Shown: positions 48,383 to 60,480, counted from the stretch's first letter. The stretch: DNA of 64,000 nt from Hydnum rufescens UP504 (GCA_014904985.1 MU128999.1:42608-106607); one strand, 5' to 3'. Made by a program: numbers and translations. Notes: generated by a model from the sequence alone, not told the origin.

Positions 48383-50829
48383 GTGTCTGGGGAAAATTTT
48401 CTGATTGGTGATATATGGGCTCAGCACCCCTCACCATGCTCCTTCTCGACATATTCCCCTTCGACTAGTCCAATACTGATGGTACCCACTGTGTCCCAGG
48501 CAGGACCGAAGGCCCCAATGCAGGCTCACTTCTCCAACACGCCTCACCCATATCCTCATGATTCCGGATATGGAAAGAATAGAAAAAGCATGTGCCATTC
48601 GCTTCACCTCACCCGACGGAGAATGCAGAGGTTGGTGTTTCACAGGAAGCACAACTTCTCGACTCCACCAAACCAACAGAATGGACAGCTGGGCTCGTCC
48701 CCCCCAACCACAACCTGTCTGGCTGTTCTGGCCGAACAATGGGCCCGCTCGGCTCAGGGCCTGGTCAGTGACCTTTTAAAAAGATTTCCAGTATTTGGCT
48801 GGTACACTTCAGATTTTGATGTGGTAGCCTCTATGCGCCTCCCCCGGATGTCCGCCCCAAGTAGCATGCTACAAAAAATCCCACAGCCCCAGGAAATTAA
48901 ACTGCACCTTGCTGTCGATTTTGGTGCGACACATTCAGGCGTGTCATACGCCACTTCCTCCAATGGAAAAGTGATTCCGATCCTTTCTTGGCTCGGATCG
49001 AGTGATGCCTGTCGCAAAATTCCCACTCGGCTAGTGTATGATAATCAAGGCGATCTTCGGGCTTGGGGTCCTCAGGCAAGGGATATGAATCTGAGGAATG
49101 GATGGGTTCGTTGTGAATGGTAAGCCGTTTCTTTACATGTCGGTATTTCGAGAGGACGAATGAATCTTGATGATAGGTTCAAGATATTGCTGGATCCGGA
49201 ATCCGCACCTAGCACCATCAGTACATTACTTCCGGTGAGGATTCCTTTCTTTTTCGAATATCGTTTCCTTCTGATGTAGTTTTAGATGGGAAAACAGCCT
49301 CCAGATCTGGCAGTGGACTTCCCTTCCTCCTTGTGGACTGTAGTTGGAGACGTACCCACGATCTTATATACCAGCCTGACCCCCCTTGTTGGCCACAGTA
49401 TGTTAAGGGACAAATTTCCTGAAAAAATGATTTGGATATTTTTAAGTGGGTAGATTATGTTTCCCTATCTAGTGTTTCTAATACAATCATCATCTTCACT
49501 AGACTTTGTGGAGATTTACCGGTTCTGACGCTTCCCCTCTGATTCTACTTCAAGGACAGCTGCCCCGGCATCCTGGGATGCATGCAAATCATTATTGCTG
49601 AGGGAGATCGCCAGTAAAGCGTGAATATTGTCCACTTATTGGCCAATGTACATAGCTGACTGATGTGGAAATAGTGACGTGGCTGTTCAAGTGACGCGCA
49701 AAGATATGTATTGGCAGGAACGACACCATATCATGTCATACGACCCGTAATGTCTTAAGGCTTGCCATCATCACATTCACTATGCATCCATTTCCTTTGA
49801 TAAATAGTGAGACAGAGGCATCAGCCATTCATTCCGTGCCTCTGACGAACATTCTGCCGGATCACAAATTCATGATATGCAATGCCGGTGGCAGCACAGT
49901 TGTATGCTATCTCCTGCTCGAGTTCGCGGTGCACTCAATCGGCACTGTAGGACATTGGTACCTACAACATCCAACGTGCGTTGGGAATTCCCGAAATCAC
50001 CGAGGCTTGCTTGCGCTCTGGGTACTGTGGATCTCTCTTTTTTGGATGTTTACTTTCGTGAGCTCATGCAGGCGCACCTTGCAGACCACCCATCACATTT
50101 GGACGAAGCGAGTCTGGCTCACGTTCTGGTCACATTATCTGGGTCTGAGAAATTGCGTTACAGGGGCTCTGCAGATGACACAAAGGTGTTCCGTTTCAGA
50201 TGTCTTCACCTCCAAGATTCAAGTATGAACCACCCCCTCGATCATCATATTTAGACTTACTGACATTCAGCCACCCACATCCAGATGACCCCTCTGTAGG
50301 TTTGGAAAATGGCGAACTGATAATCCCGGGACATGTCCTCCGTCACGAGGTGTTCGATCCGATTATTCATCAAGTCTTTCCATGTTACTGAGTAAAATTA
50401 TCGTTCGAATCCGGACCTGTTGTCCTCTCTTTATTAGGCAGTTCATGCTATACACTCATATGCGCAGTTCCAGGATATGCGTAAATGCATTGCTTCTTGT
50501 GGGAGGCTTCTCTATGAACGAGTATCTCTTTCAAAGAATTAAGGGTGGTAAAATTCTGCTGTGTCTAGCCCCTCTACATAATCCTAACCATCTCGCATCT
50601 TATAGGATGAATTCAAATCCGCGATTCTTTCAGTCATTTGTCCGATCGATGGTGACATGGCAACAAATCAAGGTGCTGTGCGAGGTGGTCTATACCCAAC
50701 TGTGACCTCTGTGATTCCCTCAGAAAGCTTTGTCATGCGAGTCAGACTCCCTGCAGAACCAGAAGACAAGAAGATGAGACCAGCATGCATTGCAGACACT
50801 GGAGGAACCCAGTTTTGTCAGAACAGGTA
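48383..50829 (+). CDS. HSPA12-like Hsp70-family ATPase, copy C
   Basis: The N-terminal linker is followed by the nucleotide-binding fold: EIKLHLAVDFGATHSGVSYA (phosphate 1), RKIPTRLVYDNQGDLRAWG, NGWVRCEWFKILLDPES and MGKQPPDLAVDFPSSLW. QVTRKDMYWQERHH lies near 49690. INSETEASAIHSVPLTNI then FMICNAGGSTV forms phosphate 2. DLSFLDVYFRELMQAHLADH, DPSVGLENGELIIPGHVL, LLVGGFSMNEYLFQRI (adenosine block) and KSAILSVICPIDGDMATNQG complete it, with the C-terminal RMRPACIADTGG-like exon. Introns near 49121-49180, 49235-49288 and later are plausible. Some joins (49420-49560) are not clean, so it may be in early decay. This is the most complete HSPA12-like copy here. Client proteins are unknown. Confidence 0.65.
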
Positions 50830-51826
50830 AGTTGCATTAGTTATTGTGAGTGTTCAAGTTTCAGTGTTCGATCACATTCAATCAGTCATAGACTGCAGTA
50901 TATAATTAAGAAGGGGGTCAACATGCAAAAAGGAAGCAGAGTGGACATGGAACTGTGCAAATTTTCTGCTGCCCCACAAGGAATGTATCCCTATATTCCA
51001 CAAGGAACATTCATATCCATTCATATTCTCTTGTATTAGACAGTATCTTCAAAACTGTGCTTTGTACCTCGGACACGGATAAAAACCCTGTGGTATATAG
51101 ACCAAGGAGAAATAAATGAACTCTGTCTATGTAGGGTGGATCTCAAAGAACTACCCAACTTCGGAGAACAAACCAGGGTGGCTTCGCCCATGGGCTTCTA
51201 CACTGGTTTGATATAGTCTCATACATTCCCCTGACGATCCCATTGATCTTGGCTGTGGAATGGAGACTTTGAGCGCCAGTGGCAATCTGTTTATTTATTT
51301 GCTTGGCCTTGTTTGGACTCATATTTTCCCTTTCTTTTCAGAAATTCGAGGCGAGCTATTGTACGAAGACTGAAAATCTGTGAGCATTGCGTTTAGTATC
51401 CTACATCCTATCATGCCGAGTATTGGCACTGGGGTGGGCTGTTCATGGCTAGTTGAAACTTCTGGAGGCTGAGTGTTGAATTATTGGGCGTGAATAAGCC
51501 TGGTTAACTTAGGCAGGTTTCTACTTCTATATAGCAGCTGGGACCCGCTTGAATATAGTGCTCCCAATGTATTGCGAGTCAAGGTCTACTTCTTATGTAA
51601 TAAACCAAATCTAGCCTGTTTTAGTAATGTGATTTCCCTAATGAGAAATCATATCACTAAGTCTAGGCTATTACGTCAAGATTCAAGAAGAGACCCAGCT
51701 GGTAATATATTTGGGCTGTGCTCTCCTCGTCTCCTTGACACATCCATTCTCCTTGGGATCTTCGAGCCAGTTCATACACCACTCTTTCCGTCTTTTTGAC
51801 TATTTTGGTCAGAGCAACAAGCCAAG
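50830..51826. other. Spacer between HSPA12-like copy C and protein X copy D
   Basis: The 3' end of the HSPA12-like gene may extend to about 51040 (MQKGSRVDMELCKFSAAPQG). No other coding sequence was recognised. The end of the spacer resembles the flank upstream of copies B and C of protein X. Confidence 0.3.
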
Positions 51827-52819
51827 ATGACCAAAACTCTGCCACTAGTACCAGAAGAGGCGTGTAAATATGCTGATCCCATTAGGTGATCAATCCTTGT
51901 TGATCCCACTCTTTGAAGGGAATTGCATCGGGCTTGAGGGATGATGACCCTGAGGCATGCTTCTTTAATGTGTGAATCAATACAATAGGATCTCACCTGC
52001 CTATTTTGTTGCACAGTTCCCAATCAAAGATCAGACATTACATGCTCGCAGTCCTCCCGGCTTCTCTTCCTGGTTTCACACTAACAACCACTCTGCAACA
52101 TCCTTCGAATCAAATTTATTCACCCACTCGTGGAACTGTCTTGGCTTGTATAGTATCCCCGATCTATGCTCCTACATTGAATGCACACTTCCCACCCCCA
52201 TCAGTCTCCTGAAATGGTGCAAAGGTCAGAATGGATTAAGGCACGAATTCTTGCTCCTCAAAGTGGCCAGACTGGAAAATGGCGGGACCATATGGTTATG
52301 TCTTGAGTGCCGGGTGCACAAGAATGCCACAGCCGCGAACTGCATCATCTCATCTGTTCTATCAGGCGACACTGTGAGTACTCATGCAATATGAATCGAA
52401 TATATCAAAGGACTCCCACATTGATAATAGGTGAAGCTGAGCAACAATTTCTCACACTTGTTTGATTCATTGAAAAGCGAAGTCCGAGTTGAGACTGAAT
52501 TCACTGTCCCACTCCCTCTCCACACACTACACACACTTCTCTCCATCCTGATGAAAGAGTCTCCTGATTACAAGCTATATTCGGCACGTGCTTCCTTCTG
52601 TATTTCTATATCACCTGCTGACACCACCATTTCCAGGAGAACTGCTACTTCTTCTGTGCGGTTATATATGAGAATCTGATTTTCGCAGGCAATGGGGTGA
52701 ATGTTGCTGGCGCTCCAAGTAAGTTTTCCAACTCTTTTGCTCTGAAGGCAAAGGCAAGAATAAAAAGGCACATGATTAGTTCTTCGTCAGTCTCTTCATC
52801 AAATTTATCTTTAGAGTGA
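51827..52819 (+). CDS. Conserved agaricomycete protein X, copy D
   Basis: Exon 1 starts at ATGACCAAAACTCTG. The main exon reads THSWNCLGLYSIPDLCSYIE, LLKWCKGQNGLRHEFLLLKV and GTIWLCLECRVHKNATAAN. Then VKLSNNFSHLFDSLKSEV and LPLHTLHTLLSILMKESPDY lead to KLYS and a short intron with a GC donor (GCACGT, about 52586-52636). That joins ENCYFFCAVIYENLIFAGNG and VAGAPSKFSNSF, ending KRHMISSSSVSSSNLSLE at 52819. Exon 1 contains an early in-frame stop unless spliced soon after the start. Function unknown. It lies upstream of the HSPA12-like copy interrupted by the retrotransposon. Confidence 0.6.
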
Positions 52820-52839
52820 AGCATTGACGGCGCCGTTGA

Positions 52840-53124
52840 TTGTCTGCTTATAGTCCAGAGTCTCCTGATAGTCTTTCCAGACTCAAGAATCTGAAGGTGC
52901 CATACATTCCCCTTCCCACCCTCATGGAGCAGCTCCTGACTAGGACCTCGTTTGCTCGGGAGATGGAACAAACGGTCACGGGGCATCCGGTCACCTCCCA
53001 AGAGGCAATCGATCCTCTCTTCCAACAGGATCCTTCCCCATATAATCGGATCCCCACTTCAGATAGATCTTCCAGCTTTATTAAGTCTGGGGATGTTGTC
53101 AGCCTGTCTATTCTTCTGGATATT
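52840..53124 (+). pseudogene. HSPA12-like copy D, 5' part (split by retrotransposon)
   Basis: The reading YSPESPDSLSRLKNLKVPYI, LPTLMEQLLTRTSFAREMEQ and IKSGDVVSLSILLDI is the N-terminal linker of an HSPA12-like protein, matching copy A at 35230-34930. The reading frame runs straight into the left LTR at 53125 and resumes after the right target duplicate at 62466 with PPDIGKDSHQ. The same IPPD junction is unbroken in copy A (34900). The true start was not fixed. Confidence 0.7.
53120..53124 (+). repeat. Target site duplication, left (ATATT)
   Basis: ATATT directly before the left LTR equals ATATT at 62461-62465 directly after the right LTR. Perfect 5-bp duplications are typical of Ty3/gypsy integration. 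Confidence 0.9.
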
Positions 53125-53581
53125 TGTTATGAGTCGTACTCATAACCTCACTTACGTATGAATAACCAAGCCAATTGTGCCATCACGTGACCTTCACCCT
53201 TGCTGCCATTGTGCCTTCCTCTTTCAGCAATTCCTATTATATACATCCTTCCTTTATTCAACACCCCTTTATCCATAAAACCCTTTTGATCTCTAATAGT
53301 ATAAGTAGTTACTTGATGTACACTCGCTCTTTAGAAGATCGAGAATATATTGTCAACCGATTGAATTCCACTCTCGCAACCTCAGTTATCGCTCGCGACT
53401 CTCATCTTAAAAACCTTCACCTATTAAGTCTCAAGAAGCCGGTCTTCCTCATATGTACTCGTCTTTCGTGACTTACGTAATCCCCACTTCACAACCCCCT
53501 TGTCAATCGCCTTAAGGGCATTTCCTTGTATTCGTCTCGATTACGTCATCGTATCTTTCGCCTCGAGTACAACCCTTAACA
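53125..53581 (+). repeat. 5' LTR
   Basis: This is a 457-bp repeat, TGTTATGAGTC...CCCTTAACA. It differs from the 3' LTR at 21 positions by my count, each a transition at a CpG or its decay product. A possible TATA-like AGTATAAG at 53298-53305 lies about 35 bp before the inferred transcript start at 53336. Confidence 0.95.
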
Positions 53582-53582
53582 G

Positions 53583-53594
53583 TATTCTCGATCT
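53583..53594 (+). other. Self-priming primer-binding site
   Basis: TATTCTCGATCT, one base after the 5' LTR, is the exact complement of AGATCGAGAATA at 53336-53347 within the LTR. There is no TGG start as expected for tRNA priming. The arrangement resembles the self-priming described for Tf1/sushi-type elements, where the 5' end of the transcript folds back onto the site. Confidence 0.7.
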
Positions 53595-53623
53595 AAATAA
53601 CTGACTTCCTTGAAAGACTCAAT

Positions 53624-56600
53624 ATGCCCTCCACTCGACGAAACCCACAACCAGTCGCCGACGACTATCGCGATGACACAGCCACCGTCGAATCCACTTC
53701 CGCCCTCTCCTCTCCAATCGTCCTCGAGGCGCCAATCACCCCTCGGACGACGTATCCCACGATACAAACACCACCCAACTCGACGCAAGGTCCGCACATG
53801 GGAAACCCTCCCAGTGCCACATCAACTTCGAGCACCAAGACAATGCTCCTGCGCATGCTGCAACAAATGCAGGCAGACCTAGCACACAGCACGCAGATAC
53901 AAGCAGAAATGGTGCGCACCAACGCCCAGATGAACGCTCGCCTCGAAGAACTCGCGAACAAAAACTGGGAACTGCGCAATGAAGTCGCGCACCGCAATTT
54001 GTGGTCACCCACCCTCGACGCAAATACGTGACCGAGACAAGTAGTCTCGCACGCAGTGCACAACTTGCAATTCGCACCCCGCACCCTCACTCAAAGCCCT
54101 CACTTCAAGCTCCAAACCTACCCCAAGGAAAACAATGAGTTTTCACCTCAAAACCTCGACGACACACCGCGAGGCAATTCAGTCACGTATGCACCACCTA
54201 GCAACATTGCGCAACCAACTCCGCGATGCGCAATGTTCGAGGATGCGCACTCCACCCCCCCACGCCTGGGCTCTGCATTCAGGGCCCCAACTCCAGGCGT
54301 GGACCATCGAGGAACCAAACTCGAACACCTCCCCACCACTCTGCGATACCGCGAAACAGCGACAATCGCCCAACCCTCCGCGCCATTGGGACACGCACTT
54401 CACGAACCCAAAATCAAAGAGCCGGAGATGTTCTCGGGGCATGACCCCTCTAAACTATACGGATTCCTTGTGCACTGCAAAATGGTGTTCCGATCGCAAC
54501 CATCGCGATTCACGCTAGAGAGCGCACGCATCATCTGGGCCGGATCGTATCTCACGGATACAGCAAGGCAATGGTTCCAACGCCTCATCATGGAGACGGA
54601 GGAATCCCCCACACTCTCCAGCTGGATGCTCTTCGAGGAAGAGCTCCACACCTACTTCGGAGACCCAGATGAGGTCACGACTCAAGAGCGAAAACTACGC
54701 ATGCTCAAGATGAATGACAACCACCGCGTCCTCTGCTACATCAACCAGTTCAAGGAAGTAGCGAGCCTCACCAGATGGAACGACGACGCACTCTGCTCGC
54801 AGTTCTACCAAGGCTTACCGAACCGTCTACAAGATGACATCTCGCGAGACGGCAAGCCCGCGAAACTCCAAGGCATGTACCAAGCCGCGCTAAGATTTGA
54901 TGGCCAGTATTGGGAACGCCAAGAGGAACTTAAAGCCATGAGGACCTCAGATCGCGGCACACAACCCCGCACCGCAAACCCCGCATCGTCGACATCCCCT
55001 TCATCCTCGACAAACCCCCATGTGACCCGAAAGTTCACAAGTCTAACGGTGTGCTCACCGAAGAGGAAAAGGAATGACGAAGACACAAAAAGCTCTGCGC
55101 ATACTGTGGGAATAACAACCATACAGTAGATAGTTGCCCCAGTCGTCACAACGTACCGCGAACTGCGACGACACCGGCCGCGACATCCACCAGTACCAGC
55201 AGCACAACCGCGACTGCAACGTCGCGCACCCCAGTAGCTCGTGCTACGTTCACCTTCTCAGGAGGTCCCAGCACAACAGAGGAACCTCGCATCACTGAGA
55301 TCTCATCATCATCCCCCCCCGATGGAACCGCTCATTTAAGAGCCACCATCTCTTCCCTCTCCCCATCATCATTCATCATGATGGTCTCAATCCCCCTCCT
55401 CTCGGACAGCCCCATCTTGGCACTCGTCGACTGCGGCACCTCCAAAAACTTCATTGACGTGTTGCGAGTACAGAACTCATGTGCTGCACCACACCATCGT
55501 CGTCTGGCGACACCACACCCCTTGCGATTATTCGATGGATCAATCGTGAACAACCTCGAGTGTATAGTTACACTCCCAGTCACTTTCGTGAACTCGTTGC
55601 AACAAAAAATTGAGTTCGTCGAATCGCAACTCCACTCCTCAACTCCCGTCGTACTGGGACTCCCCTGGTTGCAACAAGTCAATCCACAAATCTCGTGGGC
55701 CGAAATGCGGATCGAGCACATGGCGCACCACTCAAAACTTGTAACGACGCCATTAAGCATTGATGTCATCGCAACGACCACCTCGACCCCGGAACCGACA
55801 ACCACGAGCCCCCCAGCTCACAGCATCACAATTGAAGTCTACGAAGCCAAAGACTTCATTCAAGCAGCCAGTGACGATGGTGCGACACTCTACGCATGCG
55901 TCGTCACCAATCCAACCTACGCATGAACAGCATCAGTGGTTCGTGACACTCCCCCCACCTCTGCGTTACCCGAATCAATCCCCATCGAAGAACGCCAAGA
56001 CCTTGCACAACGACTCCCCCTGGAATACCACGAATTCCACAACGTCTTCACCGGTACAGCGGCCAGCTATCTACCGCCGCATCGCAAGTACGACCTTCAA
56101 TTCAATATCGAAGAAGGATGCAAAGTACCGTGAGGCCCCATATACCCAATGTCAGAAAGCGAACTCGCAGCACTATGCGAGTTCATCGATGAATTCCTTG
56201 CAAAAGGATTCATATGCCCTTCGACCTCCCCCACAGGCGCGCCAATCCTCTTCACAAAAAAGAAAGGTGGTGGGCTTCGCCTTTGCATTGATTATCAAGC
56301 ACTCAATTGCATCACGAAAAAGAGTCGCTACCCCATCCCCCTCATCAACGACCTCCTCGATCGCCTTCGCAGCGCTACGATCTATACAAAAATCAATCTT
56401 TGCGATGGCTACTACAACATCAGAGTTGCCGAAGGACACGAGTGGCTCACATCATTTCATACACGGTATGGTGCCTATGAGTGGCTCGTAATGCCAATGG
56501 GAGCAGCCAACTCCCCAGCGCAGTTCCAGTATTTCATGAACAACTCGTTCCAGGATATGGTGGACCTGTTCATCATCATATATCTCGATGACATCCTCAT

Positions 56601-59037
56601 TTTCTCCAATTCGTGAGAAGAACACCGCGAACACATTCGCTGTGTACTACAACGACTCCGCGAAAGAAACCTTCGTGCCAAGATCTCGAAGTGCACCTTC
56701 CACACAGACACTATTGAGTACCTCGGCTTCATCATCACCCCCTCTGGCATCCAGATGGACCCTACGAAATTCGACACAATCCTAAGTTGGCCCGCGCCCA
56801 CCTTGGTAAAAGAAGTCCAGTCATTCTTAGGCTTCGTGAACTTCTACCACCGCTTCATCACGACCTACTCAGACCTCGCACACCCCTTAATCCGTCTCAT
56901 GAAAAAAGACGAAACCTTCGCATGGAACGACAAGACCCAACGAGCTTTCGAAAGCATCAAAAACACCTTCATATCAGCCCCCGTCCTCCACCACTTCAAC
57001 CCCGAATTACGCATCATTGTAGAAACTGATGCGTCTGACTACACTATTGCCGCGATCTTGTCACAAATCGATGAGAACAACGAAGTTCGACCTGTCGTGT
57101 TCCGCTCGCGATCAATGCAAAGCGCGGAACTAAACTACGACATCCACAACAAAGAACTCCTCGCGATCTTCAACGCCTTTGGCACCTGGTGAGCGTATCT
57201 TGAAGGAGCCGTGCACATGGTTTCCGTCATCACGGATCACAAAAACTTGGAGTACTTCACCTCCACGAAACTCCTCACTCGTCGACAGGCGCAATGGTCA
57301 GAATACCTCTCCTCCTTTGACTACATCATCATCTATCGACCAGGATGACTGGGAGGAAAACCAGATGCCCTCACAAGACGCCCCAACATTTATCCACCCG
57401 AATGAAACGAGGTATATGCAACTGCGAACCCGCAAAACCTTCAAACGATCATTCGCGACGCCAAACCTCTCGACTCGGACACAGCTCTTAGCGCATACTT
57501 AAGAGCGACCCTCGATGACCACCCTCTTGACTCTGAGACGACTCTCGCACTGATTCGCGAAGGCACTCGTGACGACACCATCGCAACGCAAGTGCGTGAA
57601 CGCATCGAGACCACCAAAGGCGACTCAACAGCCGCCCTCACCTTCTTCTCGCTCTCAGAGGACGCGACATTGCTACTACACAAAGGATGCGTCTACATCC
57701 CCGACTATCGCGACCTCCGCCTTGACATCCTTTGCGCTTCGCATGACCACCTCCTTGTGGGCCACCCAGGCATTCACAAAACCATCCGCCTTATTACGCG
57801 AAAATACTACTGGCCAGGACTAACGAAAACGGTCAAGGCATATGTATGATCTTGCGTCGTATGTGCCCACGTGAAATCCTCGCACCATGCCGCATACGGC
57901 CCCCTCAAATTCCTCTCCATTGCTGATCAACCCTGGAACTCGATCGCGATGGACTTCATCACCGGACTTCCACCCTCCTCCTCATTCGACTCCATCCTCA
58001 TTATCGTCGACTGATTCATGAAGATGGGTCTCTTCATCCCCACGGTAGCGACACTTCCCGCAGAAGGACTCGCTGACCTAGTCATCAATTGGGTCATATC
58101 CAAACATGGTACACCTGCCGACATCATCTCAGATCGAGGCTCACTTTTCATTTCCAACTTCTGGAAATCGCTCGCAAAGAGACTCGGCATCAAACTCAAC
58201 CTCTCGACTGCATATCACCCTGAGACCGATGGCCAAACCAAGCGCCTGAACCAAATCCTCGAGCAGTACTTACGAATTTACGTCGACTACCTGCAAGACG
58301 ACTGGGCACTGCTTCTCCCCCTCGCAGAGTTCGCATACAACAACACAGAGCACTCCACGATGAACGTAACACCCTTCTTCGCAAACAAAGGCTTTCACCC
58401 CAACCTCGAGATCAATATCGAAGCAGTGCCTTCGACCAAGGCCAACCAAGCCGCGCTCAACCTTTGTGATGTACACAAGTACGTTTGCAACCAACTCGCG
58501 ATCACATGACAACAAAACGAACAGCAAGTAGCTGGATCGTGACCTCCTTTCCCCGCCCTCAACATCGGCAATCAAGTATGGCTTGACACGCGCAACATTA
58601 AAACAAAGCGACCATCGAAGAAACTGGACCACAAGAAACTCGGTCCCTTCCCAGTCACAGAGAAAGTTTCAACACACGCATATCGCCTTGGCCTCCCTCG
58701 CGCCATGAATCAAATCCACAACGTCTTCCATGTGCGACTACTTGAACCTGCTCACCCCGATCCCTTCCCCAATCGCACCCAACCACCTCCCCCACCTGTT
58801 GAAATTGACGGCGAACTCGAATACGAAATCGCAGAAATCGTCGACAGCAAGACCGATCGCCACTGTTGCGGTAACGGCTTAATCTATTGTGTACGATGGT
58901 CCGGCTATGAGCACACCAACAACGAGTTCAGCTGGCTCCCAGCAGCAGAACTTGCCAATGCTCATGAAGCAGTAATGGACTTCCATCGTGCACACCCCGA
59001 AAAACCAGGACAAGAAGTACTCGACCTGGCAGTATAA
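53624..59037 (+). pseudogene. gag-pol polyprotein of the retrotransposon
   Basis: Gag starts MPSTRRNPQPVADDYRDD and contains EMFSGHDPSKLYGFL and TARQWFQRL. A zinc knuckle follows (CAYCGNNNHTVDSC, 55096-55137). Protease: ALVDCGTSKNFID, where DSG or DTG is usual. Reverse transcriptase: [45 protein letters not shown] and YLDDILIFS. RNase H: IIVETDASDYTIAAIL. Integrase: HLLVGHPGIHKTIRLI with CVVC (HHCC), then MDFITGLPP, ISDRGSLFIS and TAYHPETDGQTKRLNQILE (D, D, E). C-terminal chromodomain: YEIAEIVDSKTDR and YCVRWSGYEHTNNEFSWLP. Twelve stops interrupt the frame, all TGA. Gag and the rest differ by one frame, changing at about 54960-55010, upstream of the zinc knuckle. So it was probably one long ORF with a later indel. 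Confidence 0.95.
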
Positions 59038-59074
59038 ATCGCGACAATCGCAACACCGCGCTTTCGTGACCATA

Positions 59075-59300
59075 CCTCTCTTCCTCTCTCCACATCTCTC
59101 TATCTCTCTTCCGCTCTCCACATCTCTCTATCTCTCTTCCTCTCCCCACATCTCTCTATCTCTCTTCCTCTCACCATATCTCTCCCACATGTCTTGATCA
59201 CCCCGACGTTCTTGACTTCCTCCTCTTATTTCTTACTCTCGTCCTTTCTGTGCCCTTTTCCTTTTCCTTTTCCTTTTCCTTTTCCTTTTCTTCTTAACTG
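59075..59300 (+). repeat. Pyrimidine-rich tandem repeats
   Basis: Several imperfect copies of a CACATCTCTCTATCTCTCTTCC-type unit occupy 59088-59190, and a run of CCTTTT repeats fills 59247-59290. They separate the end of pol from the antisense gene. Confidence 0.85.
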
Positions 59301-59358
59301 TTAAAACTCCAGTTTACTCCCCTCAGACGGTCAGAAAACAAATGAAAATTTTAATTTT

Positions 59359-60480
59359 TTACTTGTCGTTCCCCAACTCATGCTGCTCCCTCGTGATCTC
59401 CCGCCCCACCTCGGCATAAGCCGTGACATCCCCCCATCGCTGTCGCACACCGCGCACGACACTTGCCCACGACTTCGCGACAGCCAACCCCCGCTCCAAC
59501 TCCCGCACCCTCACCTCCTCCAGCTCCATGGCCGTGGACACCTCCACAGCGGCCCATCACACAAGCACCGCACATTGCGCCAACTCGGGCGTCGGGTCGT
59601 CGGCCCACGTCTCCTTGGTGCGCTTCAAGAGACTCTCAACCTGCAGAAGCAAGTCGCCTGCGGAGAGCTCAGGCGCAGCCCCAGGCGCCCCCCCAGGCAC
59701 TTCCTCCTCAACCCCCTCCGCAGGAGAAGGCAAACCCTTTGACTCAGGCGACGCAACGCATCATCGCCTGGAAGCCCACAAAGGCTCCTCACCGCCCTCA
59801 GCAACCCGCTTCAAGTGCCGATGACCCACCGGCACCAGGGAACACTTCTTGTTCCGCTTCGTGCATGCCTGGCAGCGAAAACAAGGACCGGACACGCACA
59901 AAGGTTCCTCCCCCTTCTTACCACTGGCCACCCATCGAGTGTGCACAGATGAGCACCAATCACACTAAAAAACACCAAGTCAGTGACATCGAGACTTCAA
60001 AAATCGCACTCACCATCAAGGATCCCTCATCCTCACCCAACATGATAGGCGCATCTCTCGACGCACCCCTCGGCACCTCCGCCACGGCTGTGCGCCGAGC
60101 AGCATCCTCGGCCTCGCGCCGCGCCTCAGCGTCGAGACGATGTGCCTCCTCTAAAGCGCGCACTGCCACCTCTTCCTGGGCACGATGAACGCCCACGTCA
60201 TTCTCGATCCGCTCAACATGCAGACGCCAAGCCGCAAGGGCCAAACCCATCTCCGGCACGAGAGGCGACACCTCGGGCATCTGACCTTGCAGATGCACCT
60301 GCCGCTTTACAAAAAATCAACGCAACTCACAGAAAACAGAAAAAGTTTCATCACTTACCTCCCACTTCACCAACTCGACCTTCGTGGTCACAACCGCCTC
60401 CTCGGTCTGGAGGATGTCCATCGCCGCCTTCGTCTTGATCAAAGAGAGAATAGCTTTGTCGGTGTAAGCAGGATGGTTAT
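59359..60480 (-). pseudogene. Antisense Cys-motif accessory gene inside the retrotransposon
   Basis: The minus strand reads PAYTDKAILSLIKTKAAMD and DILQTEEAVVTTKVELVKWE, an intron (GTAAGTGATG...TTTTTGTAAAG, about 60310-60360), then a coiled-coil rich in Ala, Glu and Arg (EEAHRLDAEARREAEDAARR). Next come GPCFRCQACTKRNKKCSLVP with a C-x2-C-x2-C-x6-C motif, a Pro/Glu-rich linker, LLLQVESLLKRTKETWADD, and the end WGDVTAYAEVGREITREQHE. Internal stops are TGA at probable CGA codons (after WASRR and after AVLV), as in gag-pol. The Cys pattern resembles a small zinc cluster. Function unknown; similar antisense genes may be a trait of this element family. Confidence 0.6.

Noticed and set aside
53125..53581. 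Repeat-induced point mutation (RIP)
   Set aside because: RIP favours CpA to TpA. All LTR changes here are at CpG and no excess of TpA was seen.
54960..55010. Programmed gag-pol frameshift
   Set aside because: The frame change lies before the zinc knuckle, which belongs to Gag. No slippery heptamer was seen. An indel is more likely.
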